From Amaurobius ferox (lineage: Eukaryota; Arthropoda; Arachnida; Araneae; Amaurobiidae): DNA of 64,000 nucleotides. Positions 34,401 to 49,329 of this stretch are shown in pieces. A program made the position numbers and the translations under genes. The first letter of the stretch is position 1; every line of letters begins with the position of its first letter. The notes below the pieces were generated by a model. That model made no database searches. It saw only the letters and a program-made list of their open reading frames with translations, and was not told the DNA's origin. The stretch is taken from the NCBI GenBank assembly GCA_951213105.1, contig OX578142.1:6898649-6962648 (forward strand), written 5' to 3'.

Positions 34401-37400
34401 GGAGTGTGTTCTTCCCTTCTTGCTATATTGACTAGAAATTAGCTATTTCAAAGTGACGTTACGAGTTTATGCAATCAAATCAATGAATTATCCTTATAGG
34501 AACGATGGCACAATAAGGAGTTTGTGATTCCGCTCTTGCTATATTGACTAGAAATTAACTATTTTAGAGTGACGTTACGAGTTTATGCAATCAAATTAAT
34601 GAATTATCCTTATATGAACAATGGCACAATAAGGAGTGTGTGCTTCCGTTCTTGCTATATTGAATAGAAATTAGCAATTTTAGAGTGACGTTACGAGTTT
34701 ATGCAATCAAATTAATGAATTATCCTTAGATGAACGATGGCACAATAAGGAGTGTGTGCTTCCGTTCTTGCTATATTGACTTGAAATTAGCTATTTTAGA
34801 ATGACGTTACGAGTTTATGCAATCAAATTAACTAATTATCCTTATATGAAGGATGGCAGAATAAGAAGTATGTGCTTCCGTTCGTGCTATATTGACTAGA
34901 ATATAACTATTTTAGAATAATGTTACGAGTTTATGCAATAAAATTAATGAATTATCCTTATATGAACGATGGCACAATAAAGAGTGTGTGCTTCCATTCT
35001 TGCTATATTGACTAGAAATTAGCTACATTAGAGTGACGTTACGAGTTTCTGCAATCAAATTAATGAATTATACTTATATGAACGATGGCACAATAAGGAA
35101 TGTATGCTTCCGTTCATGCTATATTGTTTAGAAATTAGCTATTTCAAAATGACGTTACGAGTTTATGCAATCAAATTAATTAATTATCCGTATATGAACG
35201 ATGGCACAATAAGGTGTGTGTGCTTCCGTTCTTGTTATATTGAATAGAAATTAGCTATTTTAGAGTCACATTACGAGTTTATGCTATCAAATTAATGAAT
35301 TATCCGTATATGAACGATGGGACAATAAAGAGTGTGTGCTTCCGTTCTCGCTATATTAACTCGAAATTAGCAATTTTAGAGTGACGTTACGAGTTTATGC
35401 AATCAATTAATGAATTATCCTTATATGAACGATAGCACGATAAGGAGTGTGGGCTTCCATTCTTGCTATATTGACTAGAAATTAGCAATTTCAGAGTGAC
35501 GTTACGAGTTTATGCAATCAAATTTATGAATTATCGTTATATGAACCATGGCACAATAAGGAATGCGTACTTCCCTTTTTGCTATATTGACTAGAAATTA
35601 GCTAATTCAAAGTGACGTTACGAGTTTATGCAATCAAATCAATGAATTATCCTTATAAGAACGATGTCACAATAAGGAGTTTATGCTTCCGCTCTTGCTA
35701 TATTGACTAGCAATTAGCTATTTTAGAGTGACGTTAAGAGTTTATGCAATCAAATTAATGAATAATCCTTATGTGAACGATGGAACAATAAGGAGTGTGT
35801 GCTTCCGTTCTTGCTATATTGACTAGAAAATAGCTATTTTAGAGGGAAGTTACGAGATTATGCAATCAAATTAATGAATTATCCTTATATGAACTATGGC
35901 ACCAAAAGGAATGTGTGCTTCCGTTCTTGCTATATTGACTAGCAATTAGCTATTTTAGAGTGACGTTACGAGTTTATGCAATCAAATTAACTAATTATCC
36001 TTATATGAACGATGGCAGAATAAGAAGTATGTGCTTCCGTTCGTGCTATATTGACTAGAATATAACTATTTTAGAATAATGTTACGAGTTTATGCAATAA
36101 AATTAATGAATTATCCTTATATGAACGATGGCACAATAAAGAGTGTGTGCTTCCGTTCTTGCTATATTGACTCGAAATTAGCAATTTTAGAGTGACGTTA
36201 CGAGTTTATGCAATCAATAAATGAAATATACTTATATGAACGATGGCACGATAAGGAGTGTGGGCTTCAGTTCTTGCTATATTGACTAGAAATTAGCTAT
36301 TTCAAAATGACGTTACGAGTTTATGCAATCAAATTTATGAATTATGCTTATATGAACGATGGCACAATAAGGTGCGTGTGCTTCCGATCTTGCTATATTG
36401 ACTTGAAATTAGCTATTTTAGAATGAAGTTACGAGTTTATGCAATCAAATTAATGAATTATCCTTATATGAACGATGGCAGAATAAGAAGTATGTGCTTC
36501 CGTTCGTGCTATATTGACTAGAATATAACTATTTTAGAATAATGTTACGAGTTTATGCAATAAAATTAATGAATTATCCTTATATGAACGATGGCACAAT
36601 AAAGAGTGTGTGCTTCCATTCTTGCTATATTGACTAGAAATTAGCTACATTAGAGTGACGTTACGAGTTTCTGCAATCAAATTAATGAATTATCCTTAAA
36701 TGAACGATGGCACAATAAGGAATGTATGCTTCCGTTCATGCTATATTGATTAGAAATTAGCTATTTCAAAATGACGTTACGAGTTTATGCAATCAAATTA
36801 ATGAATTATGCTAATATGAACGATGGCACAATAAGGTGTGTGTGCTTCCGAGCTTGCTATATTGACTAGAAATTAGCAATTTTAGAGTGACGTTACGAGT
36901 TTATGCAATCAAATTAATGAATTATCCTTATATGAACGATGGCACAATAAGCAGTGTGTGCTTCCGTTCTTGCTATATTGACTTGAAAGTAGCTATTTTA
37001 GAATGAAGTTACGAGTTTATGCAATCAAATTAATGATTTATCCTTATATGAACGTTGGCAGAATAAGGAGTATGTGCTTCCGTTCTTGCTATATTGACAA
37101 GAAATTTGCTATTTTAGAGTGACGTTACGAGTTTATGCAATCAAATTAATGAATTATCCTTATATGAACGATGGCACGATAAGGAGTGTGTGCGTCCGTT
37201 CTTCTTTCTATAAGAACTAGCAATTAGCAATTTTAGAGTGAAGTTACGAGTTTATGCAATCAAATTAATGAATTATCCTTATATGAACGATGGCACAATA
37301 AGGAGTGTGTGCTTCCGTTCATGCTATATTGACTAGAAATTAGCAATTTTAGAGTGACGTTACGAGTTTATGCAATCAATTTAATGAATTATCCTTTAAT

Positions 37401-40400
37401 GAACGATGGCACAATAATTAGTGTGTGCTTCCGTTCTTGCTATATTGACTATAATATAACTATTTTAGAATAATGTTACGAGTTTATGCAATCAAATCAA
37501 TGAATTATCCTTATATGAACGATGGCACAATAAATAGTGTTTGCTTCCATTCTTGCTATATTGACTAGAAATTAGCTACATTAGAGTGACGTTACGAGTT
37601 TATGCAATCAAATTAATGAATTATCCTTATATGAACGATGGCACAATAAGGAGTGTGTGCTTCCGTTTTTGCTATATCAACTAGAAATTAGCTAATTTAG
37701 AGGGACGTTACGAGTTTATGCAATCGAATTAATAAATTATCCTTATATGAACGATGGCACAATAAGGAGTGTGTTCTTCCCTTCTTGCTATATTGACTAG
37801 AAATTAGCTATTTCAAAGTGACATTACGAGTTTATGCAATCAAATCAATGAATTATCCTTATAGGAACGATGGCACAATAAGGAGTTTGTGAATCCGCTC
37901 TTGCTATATTGATTAGAAATTAACTATTTTAGAGTGACGTTACGAGTTTATGCAATCAAATTAATGAATTATCCTTATATGAACAATGGCACAATAAGGA
38001 GTGTGTGCTTCCGTTCTTGCTATATTGAATAGAAATTAGCAATTTTAGAGTGACGTTACGAGTTTATGCAATCAAATTAATGAAATATCCTTAGATGAAC
38101 GATGGCACAATAAGGAGTGTGTGCTTCCGTTCTTGCTATATTGACTTGAAATTAGCTATTTTAGAATGAAGTTACGAGTTTATGCAATCAAATTAATGAA
38201 TTATCCTTATATGAACGATGGCAGAATAAGAAGTATGTGCTTCCGTTCGTGCTATATTGACTAGAATATAACTATTTTAGAATAATGTTACGAGTTTATG
38301 CAATAAAATTAATGAATTATCCTTATATGAACGATGGCACAATAAAGAGTGTGTGCTTCCATTCTTGCTATATTGACTAGAAATTAGCTACATTAGAGTG
38401 ACGTTACGAGTTTCTGCAAACAAATTAATGAATTATACTTATATGAACGATGGCACAATAAGGAATGTATGCTTCCGTTCATGCTATATTGATTAGAAAT
38501 TAGCTATTTCAAAATGAAGTTACGAGTTTATGCAATCAAATTAATTAATTATCCGTATATGAACGATGGCACAATAAGGTGTGTGTGCTTCCGTTCTTGT
38601 TATATTGAATAGAAATTAGCTATTTTAGAGTCACATTACGAGTTTATGCTATCAAATTAATGAATTATCCGTATATGAACGATGGCACAATAAAGAGTGT
38701 GTGCTTCCGTTCTCGCTATATTAACTCGAAATTAGCAATTTTAGAGTGACGTTACGAGTTTATGCAATCAATTAATGAATTATCCTTATATGAACGATAG
38801 CACGATAAGGAGTGTGGGCTTCCATTCTTGCTATATTGATTAGAAATTAGCAATTTCAGAGTGACGTTACGAGTTTATGCAATCAAATTTATGAATTATC
38901 GTTATATGAACCATGGCACAATAAGGAATGCGTACTTCCCTTTTTGCTATATTGACTAGAAATTAGCTAATTCAAAGTGACGTTACGAGTTTATGCAATC
39001 AAATCAATGAATTATCCTTATAAGAACGATGTCACAATAAGGAGTTTATGCTTCCGCTCTTGCTATATTGACTAGCAATTAGCTATTTTAGAGTGACGTT
39101 AAGAGTTTATGCAATCAAATTAATGAATAATCCTTATGTGAACGATGGCACAATAAGGAGTGTGTGCTTCCGTTCTTGCTATATTGACTAGAAAATAGCT
39201 ATTTTAGAGTGAAGTTACGAGATTATGCAATCAAATTAATGAATTATCCTTATATGAACTATGGCACCAAAAGGAATGTGTGCTTCCGTTCTTGCTATAT
39301 TGACTAGCAATTAGCTATTTTAGAGTGACGTTACGAGTTTAGGCAATCAAATTAATGAATTATCCTTGTATGAACGATGGCACAATAAGGAGTGTGTGCT
39401 TCCTTTCTTGCTATACTGAGTAGATTATACCTATTTTAGAATGACGTTACGAGTTTATGCTATTAAATTAATGAATTATCCTTATATGAACGATGGCACA
39501 ATAAGGATTATGTGCTTCCGTTCTTGCTATATTGACTAGAAATTAGCTATTTCAAAATGACGTTACGAGTTTATGCAATCAAATTAATGAAATATGCTTA
39601 TATGAACGATGGCACAATAAGGTGTGTGTGCTTCCGATCTTGCTATATTGACTTGAAATTAGCTATTTTAGTGTGACGTTACGAGTTTATGCCAATCAAA
39701 TTAATGAATTATCCTTATATGGACGATGGCAAAATAAGGAGTGTGTGTTTCCGTTCTTGCTATAATGACTATAAATTAGCTATTTCAACTTGAGTTTACG
39801 AGTTTATGCAATCAAATTAATGAATTATCCTAATATGAACGATGGCACAATAAGGAGTGCGTGCTTACGTTCTTGCTATATTGACTAGAAATTAACTATT
39901 TTAGAGTGACGTTACGAATTTATGCAATCAAATTAATGAATTATCCTTATATGAACGATGGCACAATAAGGAGTGTGTGCTTCCGTTCTTGCTATATTGA
40001 ATAGAAATTAGCAATTTTAGTGTGACGTTACGAGTTTATGCAATCAAATTAATGAATTATCCTTATATGAACGATGGCACAATAAGGAGTGTGTGCTTCT
40101 GTTCTTGCTATATTGACTTGAAATTAGCTATATTAGAATGAAGTTACGAGTTTATGCAATCAAATTAATGAAATATTCTTATATGAATGATGGCAGAATA
40201 AGGAGTGTGTGCTTCGTTCTTGCGAAGTATCAACTAGAAATAAGCTATTTTAGAGTGACGTTACGAGTTTATGCAATCAAATTAACTAATTATCCTTATA
40301 TGAACGATGGCAGAATAAGAAGTATGTGCTTCCGTTCGTGCTATATTGACTAGAATATAACTATTTTAGAATAATGTTACGAGTTTATGCAATAAAATTA

Positions 40401-40860
40401 ATGAATTATCCTTATATGAACGATGGCACAATAAAGAGTGTGTGCTTCCGTTCTTGCTATATTGACTCGAAATTAGCAATTTTAGAGTGACGTTACGAGT
40501 TTATGCAATCAATAAATGAAATATCCTTATATGAACGATGGCACGATAAGGAGTGTGGGCTTCAGTTCTTGCTATATTGACTAGAAATTAGCTATTTCAA
40601 AATGACGTTACGAGTTTATGCAATCAAATTAATGAATTATGCTAATATGAACGATGGCACAATAAGGTGTGTGTGCTTCCGAGCTTGCTATATTGACTAG
40701 AAATTAGCAATTTTAGAGTGACGTTACGAGTTTATGCAATCAAATTAATGAATTATCCTTATATGAACGATGGCACAATAAGGAGTGTGTGCTTCCGTTC
40801 ATGCTATATTGACTAGAAATTAGCAATTTTAGAGTGACGTTACGAGTTTATGCAATCAAA

Positions 40861-43800
40861 TTAATGAATTATCCTTTAATGAACGATGGCACAATAAGGA
40901 GTGTGTGCTTCCGTTCTTGCTATATTGACTATAATATAACTATTTTAGAATAATGTTACGAGTTTATGCAATCAAATCAATGAATTATCCTTATATGAAC
41001 GATGGCACAATAAATAGTGTTTGCTTCCTTTCTTGCTATATTGACTAGAAATTAGCTACATTAGAGTGACGTTACGAGTTTATGCAATCAAATTAATGAA
41101 TTATCCTTATATGAACGATGGCACAATAAGGAGTGTGTGCTTCCGTTTTTGTTATATCAACTAGAAATTAGCTAATTTAGAGGGACGTTACGAGTTTATG
41201 CAATCGAATTAATAAATTATACTTATATGAACGATGGCACAATAAGGAGTGTGTTCTTCCCTTCTTACTATATTGACTAGAAATTAGCTATTTCAAAGTG
41301 ACGTTACGAGTTTATGCAATCAAATCAATGAATTATCCTTATAGGAACGATGGCACAATAAGGAGTTTGTGATTCCGCTCTTGCTATATTGACTAGAAAT
41401 TAACTATTTTAGAGTGAAGTTACGAGTTTATGCAATCAAATTAATGAATTATCCTTATATGAACAATGGCACAATAAGGAGTGTGTGCTTCCGTTCTTGC
41501 TATATTGAATAGAAATTAGCAATTTTAGAGTGACGTTACGAGTTTATGCAATCAAATTAATGAAATATCCTTAGATGAACGATGGCACAATAAGGAGTGT
41601 GTGCTTCCGTTCTTGCTATATTGACTTGAAATTAGCTATTTTAGAATGAAGTTACGAGTTTATGCAATCAAATTAATGAATTATCCTTATATGAACGATG
41701 GCAGAATAAGAAGTATGTGCTTCCGTTCGTGCTATATTGACTAGAATATAACTATTTTAGAATAATGTTACGAGTTTATGCAATAAAATTAATGAATTAT
41801 CCTTATATGAACGATGGCACAATAAAGAGTGTGTGCTTCCATTCTTGCTATATTGACTAGAAATTAGCTACATTAGAGTGACGTTACGAGTTTCTGCAAA
41901 CAAATTAATGAATTATACTTATATGAACGATGGCACAATAAGGAATGTATGCTTCCGTTCATGCTATATTGATTAGAAATTAGCTATTTCAAAATGACGT
42001 TACGAGTTTATGCAATCAAATTAATTAATTATCCGTATATGAACGATGGCACAATAAGGTGTGTGTGCTTCCGTTCTTGTTATATTGAGTAGAAATTAGC
42101 TATTTTAGAGTCACATTACGAGTTTATGCTATCAAATTAATGAATTATCCGTATATGAACGATGGCACAATAAAGAGTGTGTGCTTCCGTTCTCGCTATA
42201 TTAACTGGAAATTAGCAATTTTAGAGTGACGTTACGAGTTTATGCAATCAATTAATGAATTATCCTTATATGAACGATAGAACGATAAGGAGTGTGGGCT
42301 TCCATTCTTGCTATATTGACTAGAAATTAACAATTTCAGAGTGACGTTACGAGTTTATGCAATCAAATTTATGAATTATCGTTATATGAACCATGGCACA
42401 ATAAGGAATGTGTACTTCCCTTTTTGCTATATTGACTAGAAATTAGCTAATTCAAAGTGACGTTACGAGTTTATGCAATCAAATCAATGAATTATCCTTA
42501 TATGAACGATGTCACAATAAGGAGTTTATGCTTCCGCTCTTGCTATATTGACTAGCAATTAGCTATTTTAGAGTGACGTTAAGAGTTTATGCAATCAAAT
42601 TAATGAATAATCCTTATGTGAACGATGGCACAATAAGGAGTGTGTGCTTCCGTTCTTGCTATATTGACTAGAAAATAGCTATTTTAGAGTGAAGTTACGA
42701 GATTATGCAATCAAATTAATGAATTATCCTTATATGAACTATGGCACCAAAAGGAATGTGTGCTTCCGTTCTTGCTATATTGACTAGCAATTAGCTATTT
42801 TAGAGTGACGTTACGAGTTTAGGCAATCAAATTAATGAATTATCCTTGTATGAACGATGGCACAATAAGGAGTGTGTGCTTCCTTTCTTGCTATACTGAG
42901 TAGAATATACCTATTTTAGAATGACGTTACGAGTTTATGCAATTAAATTAATGAATTATCCTTATATGAACGATGGCACAATAAGGAGTGTGTGCTTCCG
43001 TTCTTGCTATATTGACTTGAAATTAGCTATTTTAGAATGAAGTTACGAGTTTATGCAATCAAATTAATGAATTATCCTTATATGAACGATGGTAGAATAA
43101 GAAGTATGTGCTTCCGTTCGTGCTATATTGACTAGAATATAACTATTTTAGAATAATGTTACGAGTTTATGCCATAAAATTAATGAATTATCCTTATATG
43201 AACGATGGCACAATAAGGAATGTATGCTTCCGTTCATGCTATATTGATTAGAAATTAGCTATTTCAAAATGACGTTACGAGTTTATGCAATCGAATTAAT
43301 AAATTATCCTTATATGAACGATGGCACAATAAGGAGTGTGTTCTTCCCTTCTTACTATATTGACTAGAAATTAGCTATTTCAAAGTGACGTTACGAGTTT
43401 ATGCAATCAAATCAATGAATTATCCTTATAGGAACGATGGCACAATAAGGAGTTTGTGCTTCCGCTCTTGCTATATTGACTAGAAATTAGCTTTTTCAAA
43501 ATGATGTTTCGAGTTTATGCAATCAAATTAATGAATTATGCTTATATGAACGATGGCACAATAAGGTGTGTGTGCTTCCGATCTTGCTATATTGACTTGA
43601 AATTAGCTATTTTAGTGTGACGTTACGAGTTTATGCAATCAAATTAATGAATTATCTTTATATGAACGATGGCAAAATAAGGAGTGTGTGCTTCCGTTCT
43701 TGCTATAATGACTATAAATTAGCTATTTCAACTTGAGTTTACGAGTTTATGCAATCAAATTAATGAATTATCCTAATATGAACGATGGCACAATAAGGAG

Positions 43801-46800
43801 TGCGTGCTTACGTTCTTGCTATATTGACTTGAAATTAGCTATATTAGAATGAAGTTACGAGTTTATGCAATCAAATTAATGAAATATTCTTATATGAATG
43901 ATGGCAGAATAAGGAGTGTGTGCTTCGTTCTTGCGAAGTATCAACTAGAAATAAGCTATTTTAGAGTGACGTTACGAGTTTATGCAATCAAATTAACTAA
44001 TTATCCTTATATGAACGATGGCAGAATAAGAAGTATGTGCTTCCGTTCGTGCTATATTGACTAGAATATAACTATTTTAGAATAATGTTACGAGTTTATG
44101 CAATAAAATTAATGAATTATCCTTATATGAACGATGGCACAATAAAGAGTGTGTGCTTCCGTTCTTGCTATATTGACTCGAAATTAGCAATTTTAGAGTG
44201 ACGTTACGAGTTTATGCAATCAATAAATGAAATATCCTTATATGAACGATGGCACGATAAGGAGTGTGGGCTTCAGTTCTTGCTATATTGACTAGAAATT
44301 AGCTATTTCAAAATGACGTTACGAGTTTATGCAATCAAATTAATGAATTATGCTAATATGAACGATGGCACAATAAGGTGTGTGTGCTTCCGAGCTTGCT
44401 ATATTGACTAGAAATTAGCAATTTTAGAGTGACGTTACGAGTTTATGCAATCAAATTAATGAATTATCCTTTAATGAACGATGGCACAATAAGGAGTGTG
44501 TGCTTCCGTTCTTGCTATATTGACTATAATATAACTATTTTAGAATAATGTTACGAGTTTATGCAATCAAATCAATGAATTATCCTTATATGAACGATGG
44601 CACAATAAATAGTGTTTGCTTCCTTTCTTGCTATATTGACTAGAAATTAGCTACATTAGAGTGACGTTACGAGTTTATGCAATCAAATTAATGAATTATC
44701 CTTATATGAACGATGGCACAATAAGGAGTGTGTGCTTCCGTTTTTGTTATATCAACTAGAAATTAGCTAATTTAGAGGGACGTTACGAGTTTATGCAATC
44801 GAATTAATAAATTATACTTATATGAACGATGGCACAATAAGGAGTGTGTTCTTCCCTTCTTACTATATTGACTAGAAATTAGCTATTTCAAAGTGACGTT
44901 ACGAGTTTATGCAATCAAATCAATGAATTATCCTTATAGGAACGATGGCACAATAAGGAGTTTGTGATTCCGCTCTTGCTATATTGACTAGAAATTAACT
45001 ATTTTAGAGTGACGTTACGAGTTTATGCAATCAAATTAATGAATTATCCTTATATGAACAATGGCACAATAAGGAGTGTGTGCTTCCGTTCTTGCTATAT
45101 TGAATAGAAATTAGCAATTTTAGAGTGACGTTACGAGTTTATGCAATCAAATTAATGAAATATCCTTAGATGAACGATGGCACAATAAGGAGTGTGTGCT
45201 TCCGTTCTTGCTATATTGACTTGAAATTAGCTATTTTAGAATGAAGTTACGAGTTTATGCAATCAAATTAATGAATTATCCTTATATGAACGATGGCAGA
45301 ATAAGAAGTATGTGCTTCCGTTCGTGCTATATTGACTAGAATATAACTATTTTAGAATAATGTTACGAGTTTATGCAATAAAATTAATGAATTATCCTTA
45401 TATGAACGATGGCACAATAAAGAGTGTGTGCTTCCATTCTTGCTATATTGACTAGAAATTAGCTACATTAGAGTGACGTTACGAGTTTCTGCAAACAAAT
45501 TAATGAATTATACTTATATGAACGATGGCACAATAAGGAATGTATGCTTCCGTTCATGCTATATTGATTAGAAATTAGCTATTTCAAAATGACGTTACGA
45601 GTTTATGCAATCAAATTAATTAATTATCCGTATATGAACGATGGCACAATAAGGTGTGTGTGCTTCCGTTCTTGTTATATTGAATAGAAATTAGCTATTT
45701 TAGAGTCACATTACGAGTTTATGCTATCAAATTAATGAATTATCCGTATATGAACGATGGCACAATAAAGAGTGTGTGCTTCCGTTCTCGCTATATTAAC
45801 TGGAAATTAGCAATTTTAGAGTGACGTTACGAGTTTATGCAATCAATTAATGAATTATCCTTATATGAACGATAGAACGATAAGGAGTGTGGGCTTCCAT
45901 TCTTGCTATATTGACTAGAAATTAACAATTTCAGAGTGACGTTACGAGTTTATGCAATCAAATTTATGAATTATCGTTATATGAACCATGGCACAATAAG
46001 GAATGTGTACTTCCCTTTTTGCTATATTGACTAGAAATTAGCTAATTCAAAGTGACGTTACGAGTTTATGCAATCAAATCAATGAATTATCCTTATATGA
46101 ACGATGTCACAATAAGGAGTTTATGCTTCCGCTCTTGCTATATTGACTAGCAATTAGCTATTTTAGAGTGACGTTAAGAGTTTATGCAATCAAATTAATG
46201 AATAATCCTTATGTGAACGATGGCACAATAAGGAGTGTGTGCTTCCGTTCTTGCTATATTGACTAGAAAATAGCTATTTTAGAGTGAAGTTACGAGATTA
46301 TGCAATCAAATTAATGAATTATCCTTATATGAACTATGGCACCAAAAGGAATGTGTGCTTCCGTTCTTGCTATATTGACTAGCAATTAGCTATTTTAGAG
46401 TGACGTTACGAGTTTAGGCAATCAAATTAATGAATTATCCTTGTATGAACGATGGCACAATAAGGAGTGTGTGCTTCCTTTCTTGCTATACTGAGTAGAA
46501 TATACCTATTTTAGAATGACGTTACGAGTTTATGCAATTAAATTAATGAATTATCCTTATATGAACGATGGCACAATAAGGAGTGTGTGCTTCCGTTCTT
46601 GCTATATTGACTTGAAATTAGCTATTTTAGAATGAAGTTACGAGTTTATGCAATCAAATTAATGAATTATCCTTATATGAACGATGGCAGAATAAGAAGT
46701 ATGTGCTTCCGTTCGTGCTATATTGACTAGAATATAACTATTTTAGAATAATGTTACGAGTTTATGCCATAAAATTAATGAATTATCCTTATATGAACGA

Positions 46801-47460
46801 TGGCACAATAAGGAATGTATGCTTCCGTTCATGCTATATTGATTAGAAATTAGCTATTTCAAAATGACGTTACGAGTTTATGCAATCGAATTAATAAATT
46901 ATCCTTATATGAACGATGGCACAATAAGGAGTGTGTTCTTCCCTTCTTACTATATTGACTAGAAATTAGCTATTTCAAAGTGACGTTACGAGTTTATGCA
47001 ATCAAATCAATGAATTATCCTTATAGGAACGATGGCACAATAAGGAGTTTGTGCTTCCGCTCTTGCTATATTGACTAGAAATTAGCTTTTTCAAAATGAT
47101 GTTTCGAGTTTATGCAATCAAATTAATGAATTATGCTTATATGAACGATGGCACAATAAGGTGTGTGTGCTTCCGATCTTGCTATATTGACTTGAAATTA
47201 GCTATTTTAGTGTGACGTTACGAGTTTATGCAATCAAATTAATGAATTATCTTTATATGAACGATGGCAAAATAAGGAGTGTGTGCTTCCGTTCTTGCTA
47301 TAATGACTATAAATTAGCTATTTCAACTTGAGTTTACGAGTTTATGCAATCAAATTAATGAATTATCCTAATATGAACGATGGCACAATAAGGAGTGCGT
47401 GCTTACGTTCTTGCTATATTGACTTGAAATTAGCTATATTAGAATGAAGTTACGAGTTTA
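40861..47460 (+). repeat. Tandem higher-order duplication, period 3,595 bp (31 monomers)
   Basis: From TTAATGAATTATCCTTTAAT at 40861 and 44456 the monomer order agrees at a constant offset of 3,595 bp to about 43865/47460. Private variants shared only by this pair include TTAACTGGAAATTAG (42201 and 45796), GATAGAACGATAAGG (42276 and 45871) and CTTCTTACTATATTG. A few singletons differ, for example GATGGTAGAATAAG at about 43088. 3,595 is 31 x 116 less 1. Confidence 0.85.
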
Positions 47461-47865
47461 TGCAATCAAATTAATGAAATATTCTTATATGAACGATGGC
47501 ACAATAAGGAGTGTGTGCTTCCGATCTTGCTATATTGAATAGAAATTAACAATTTTAGTGTGACGTTGCGAGTTTATGCAATCAAATTAATGAATTATCC
47601 TTATATGAACGATGGCACAATAAGGAGTGTGTGCTTCTGTTCTTGCTATATTGACTTGAAATTAGCTATATTAGAATGAAGTTACGAGTTTATGCGATCA
47701 AATTAATGAAATATTCTTATATGAATGATGGCAGAATAAGGAGTGTGTGCTTCGTTCTTGCTAAGTATCAACTAGAAATAAGCTATTTTAGAGTGACGTT
47801 ACGAGTTTATGCAATCAAATTAATGAATTATCCTTATATGAACGATGGCACAATAAGGAGTGTGT

Positions 47866-48035
47866 GCTTCTGTTCCTGCTATATTGATTAGAAGTTTGCT
47901 ATTTCATTGTGACGCTACGAGTTTATGCAATCAGATTAGTGAAATATCCTTACATGAACGATGGCACAATAAGGAATGTGTGCCTACGTTCCTGCAATAT
48001 TGACTACAAATTATCTATTTTAGAGTGATGTTACG
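47866..48035 (+). repeat. Divergent satellite monomers at a block edge
   Basis: Two neighbouring monomers carry many private changes, for example TTGATTAGAAGTTTGC, TTTCATTGTGACGC, CAGATTAGTGAAATATCC and GCCTACGTTCCTGCAATATT. I did not find these combinations elsewhere in the window. They lie just right of the 3,595-bp duplication and look like older, less homogenised copies. Confidence 0.65.
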
Positions 48036-49329
48036 AGTTTATGCAATCAAATTAATGAATTATCCTTATATGAACGATGGCACAATAAAGAGTGTGTGCT
48101 TCCGTTCTTGCTATATTGACTCGAAATTAGCAATTTTAGAGTGACGTTACGAGTTTATGCAATCAATAAGTGAAATATCCTTATATGAACGATGGCACGA
48201 TAAGGAGTGTGGGCTTCCGTTCTTGCTATATTGACTAGAAATTAGCTATTTCAAAATGACGTTACGAGTTTATGCAATCAAATTAATGAATTATGCTTAT
48301 ATGAACGATGGCACAATAAGGTGCGTGTGCTTCCGATCTTGCTATATTGACTTGAAATTAGCTATTTTAGAATGAAGTTACGAGTTTATGCAATCAAATT
48401 AATGAATTATCCTTATATGAACGATGGCAGAATAAGAAGTATGTGCTTCCGTTCGTTCTATATTGACTAGAATATAACTATTTTAGAATAATGTTACGAG
48501 TTTATGCAATAAAATTAATGAATTATCCTTATATGAACGATGGCACAATAAAGAGTGTGTGCTTCCATTCTTGCTATATTGACTAGAAATTAGCTACATT
48601 AGAGTGACGTTACGAGTTTCTGCAATCAAATTAATGAATTATCCTTATATGAACGATGGCACAATAAGGAATGTATGCTTCCGTTCATGCTATATTGATT
48701 AGAAATTAGCTATTTCAAAATGACGTTACGAGTTTATGCAATCAAATTAATGAATTATGCTAATATGAACGATGGCACAATAAGGTGTGTGTGCTTCCGA
48801 GCTTGCTATATTGACTAGAAATTAGCAATTTTAGAGTGACGTTACGAGTTTATGCAATCAAATTAATGAATTATCCTTATATGAACGATGGCACAATAAG
48901 CAGTGTGTGCTTCCGTTCTTGCTATATTGACTTGAAAGTAGCTATTTTAGAATGAAGTTACGAGTTTATGCAATCAAATTAATGAATTATCCTTATATGA
49001 ACGATGGCACAATAAGGAGTGTGTGCTTCCGTTCATGCTATATTAACTAGAAATTAGCAATTTTAGAGTGACGTTACGAGTTTATGCAATCAAATTAATG
49101 AATTATCCTTTAATGAACGATGGCACAATAAGGAGTGTGTGCTTCCGTTCTTGCTATATTGACTATAATATAACTATTTTAGAATAATGTTACGAGTTTA
49201 TGCAATCAAATCAATGAATTATCCTTATATGAACGATGGCACAATAAATAGTGTTTGCTTCCGTTCTTGCTATATTGACTAAAAATTAACTACTTTAGAG
49301 TGACGTTACGAGTTTATGCAATCAAATTA

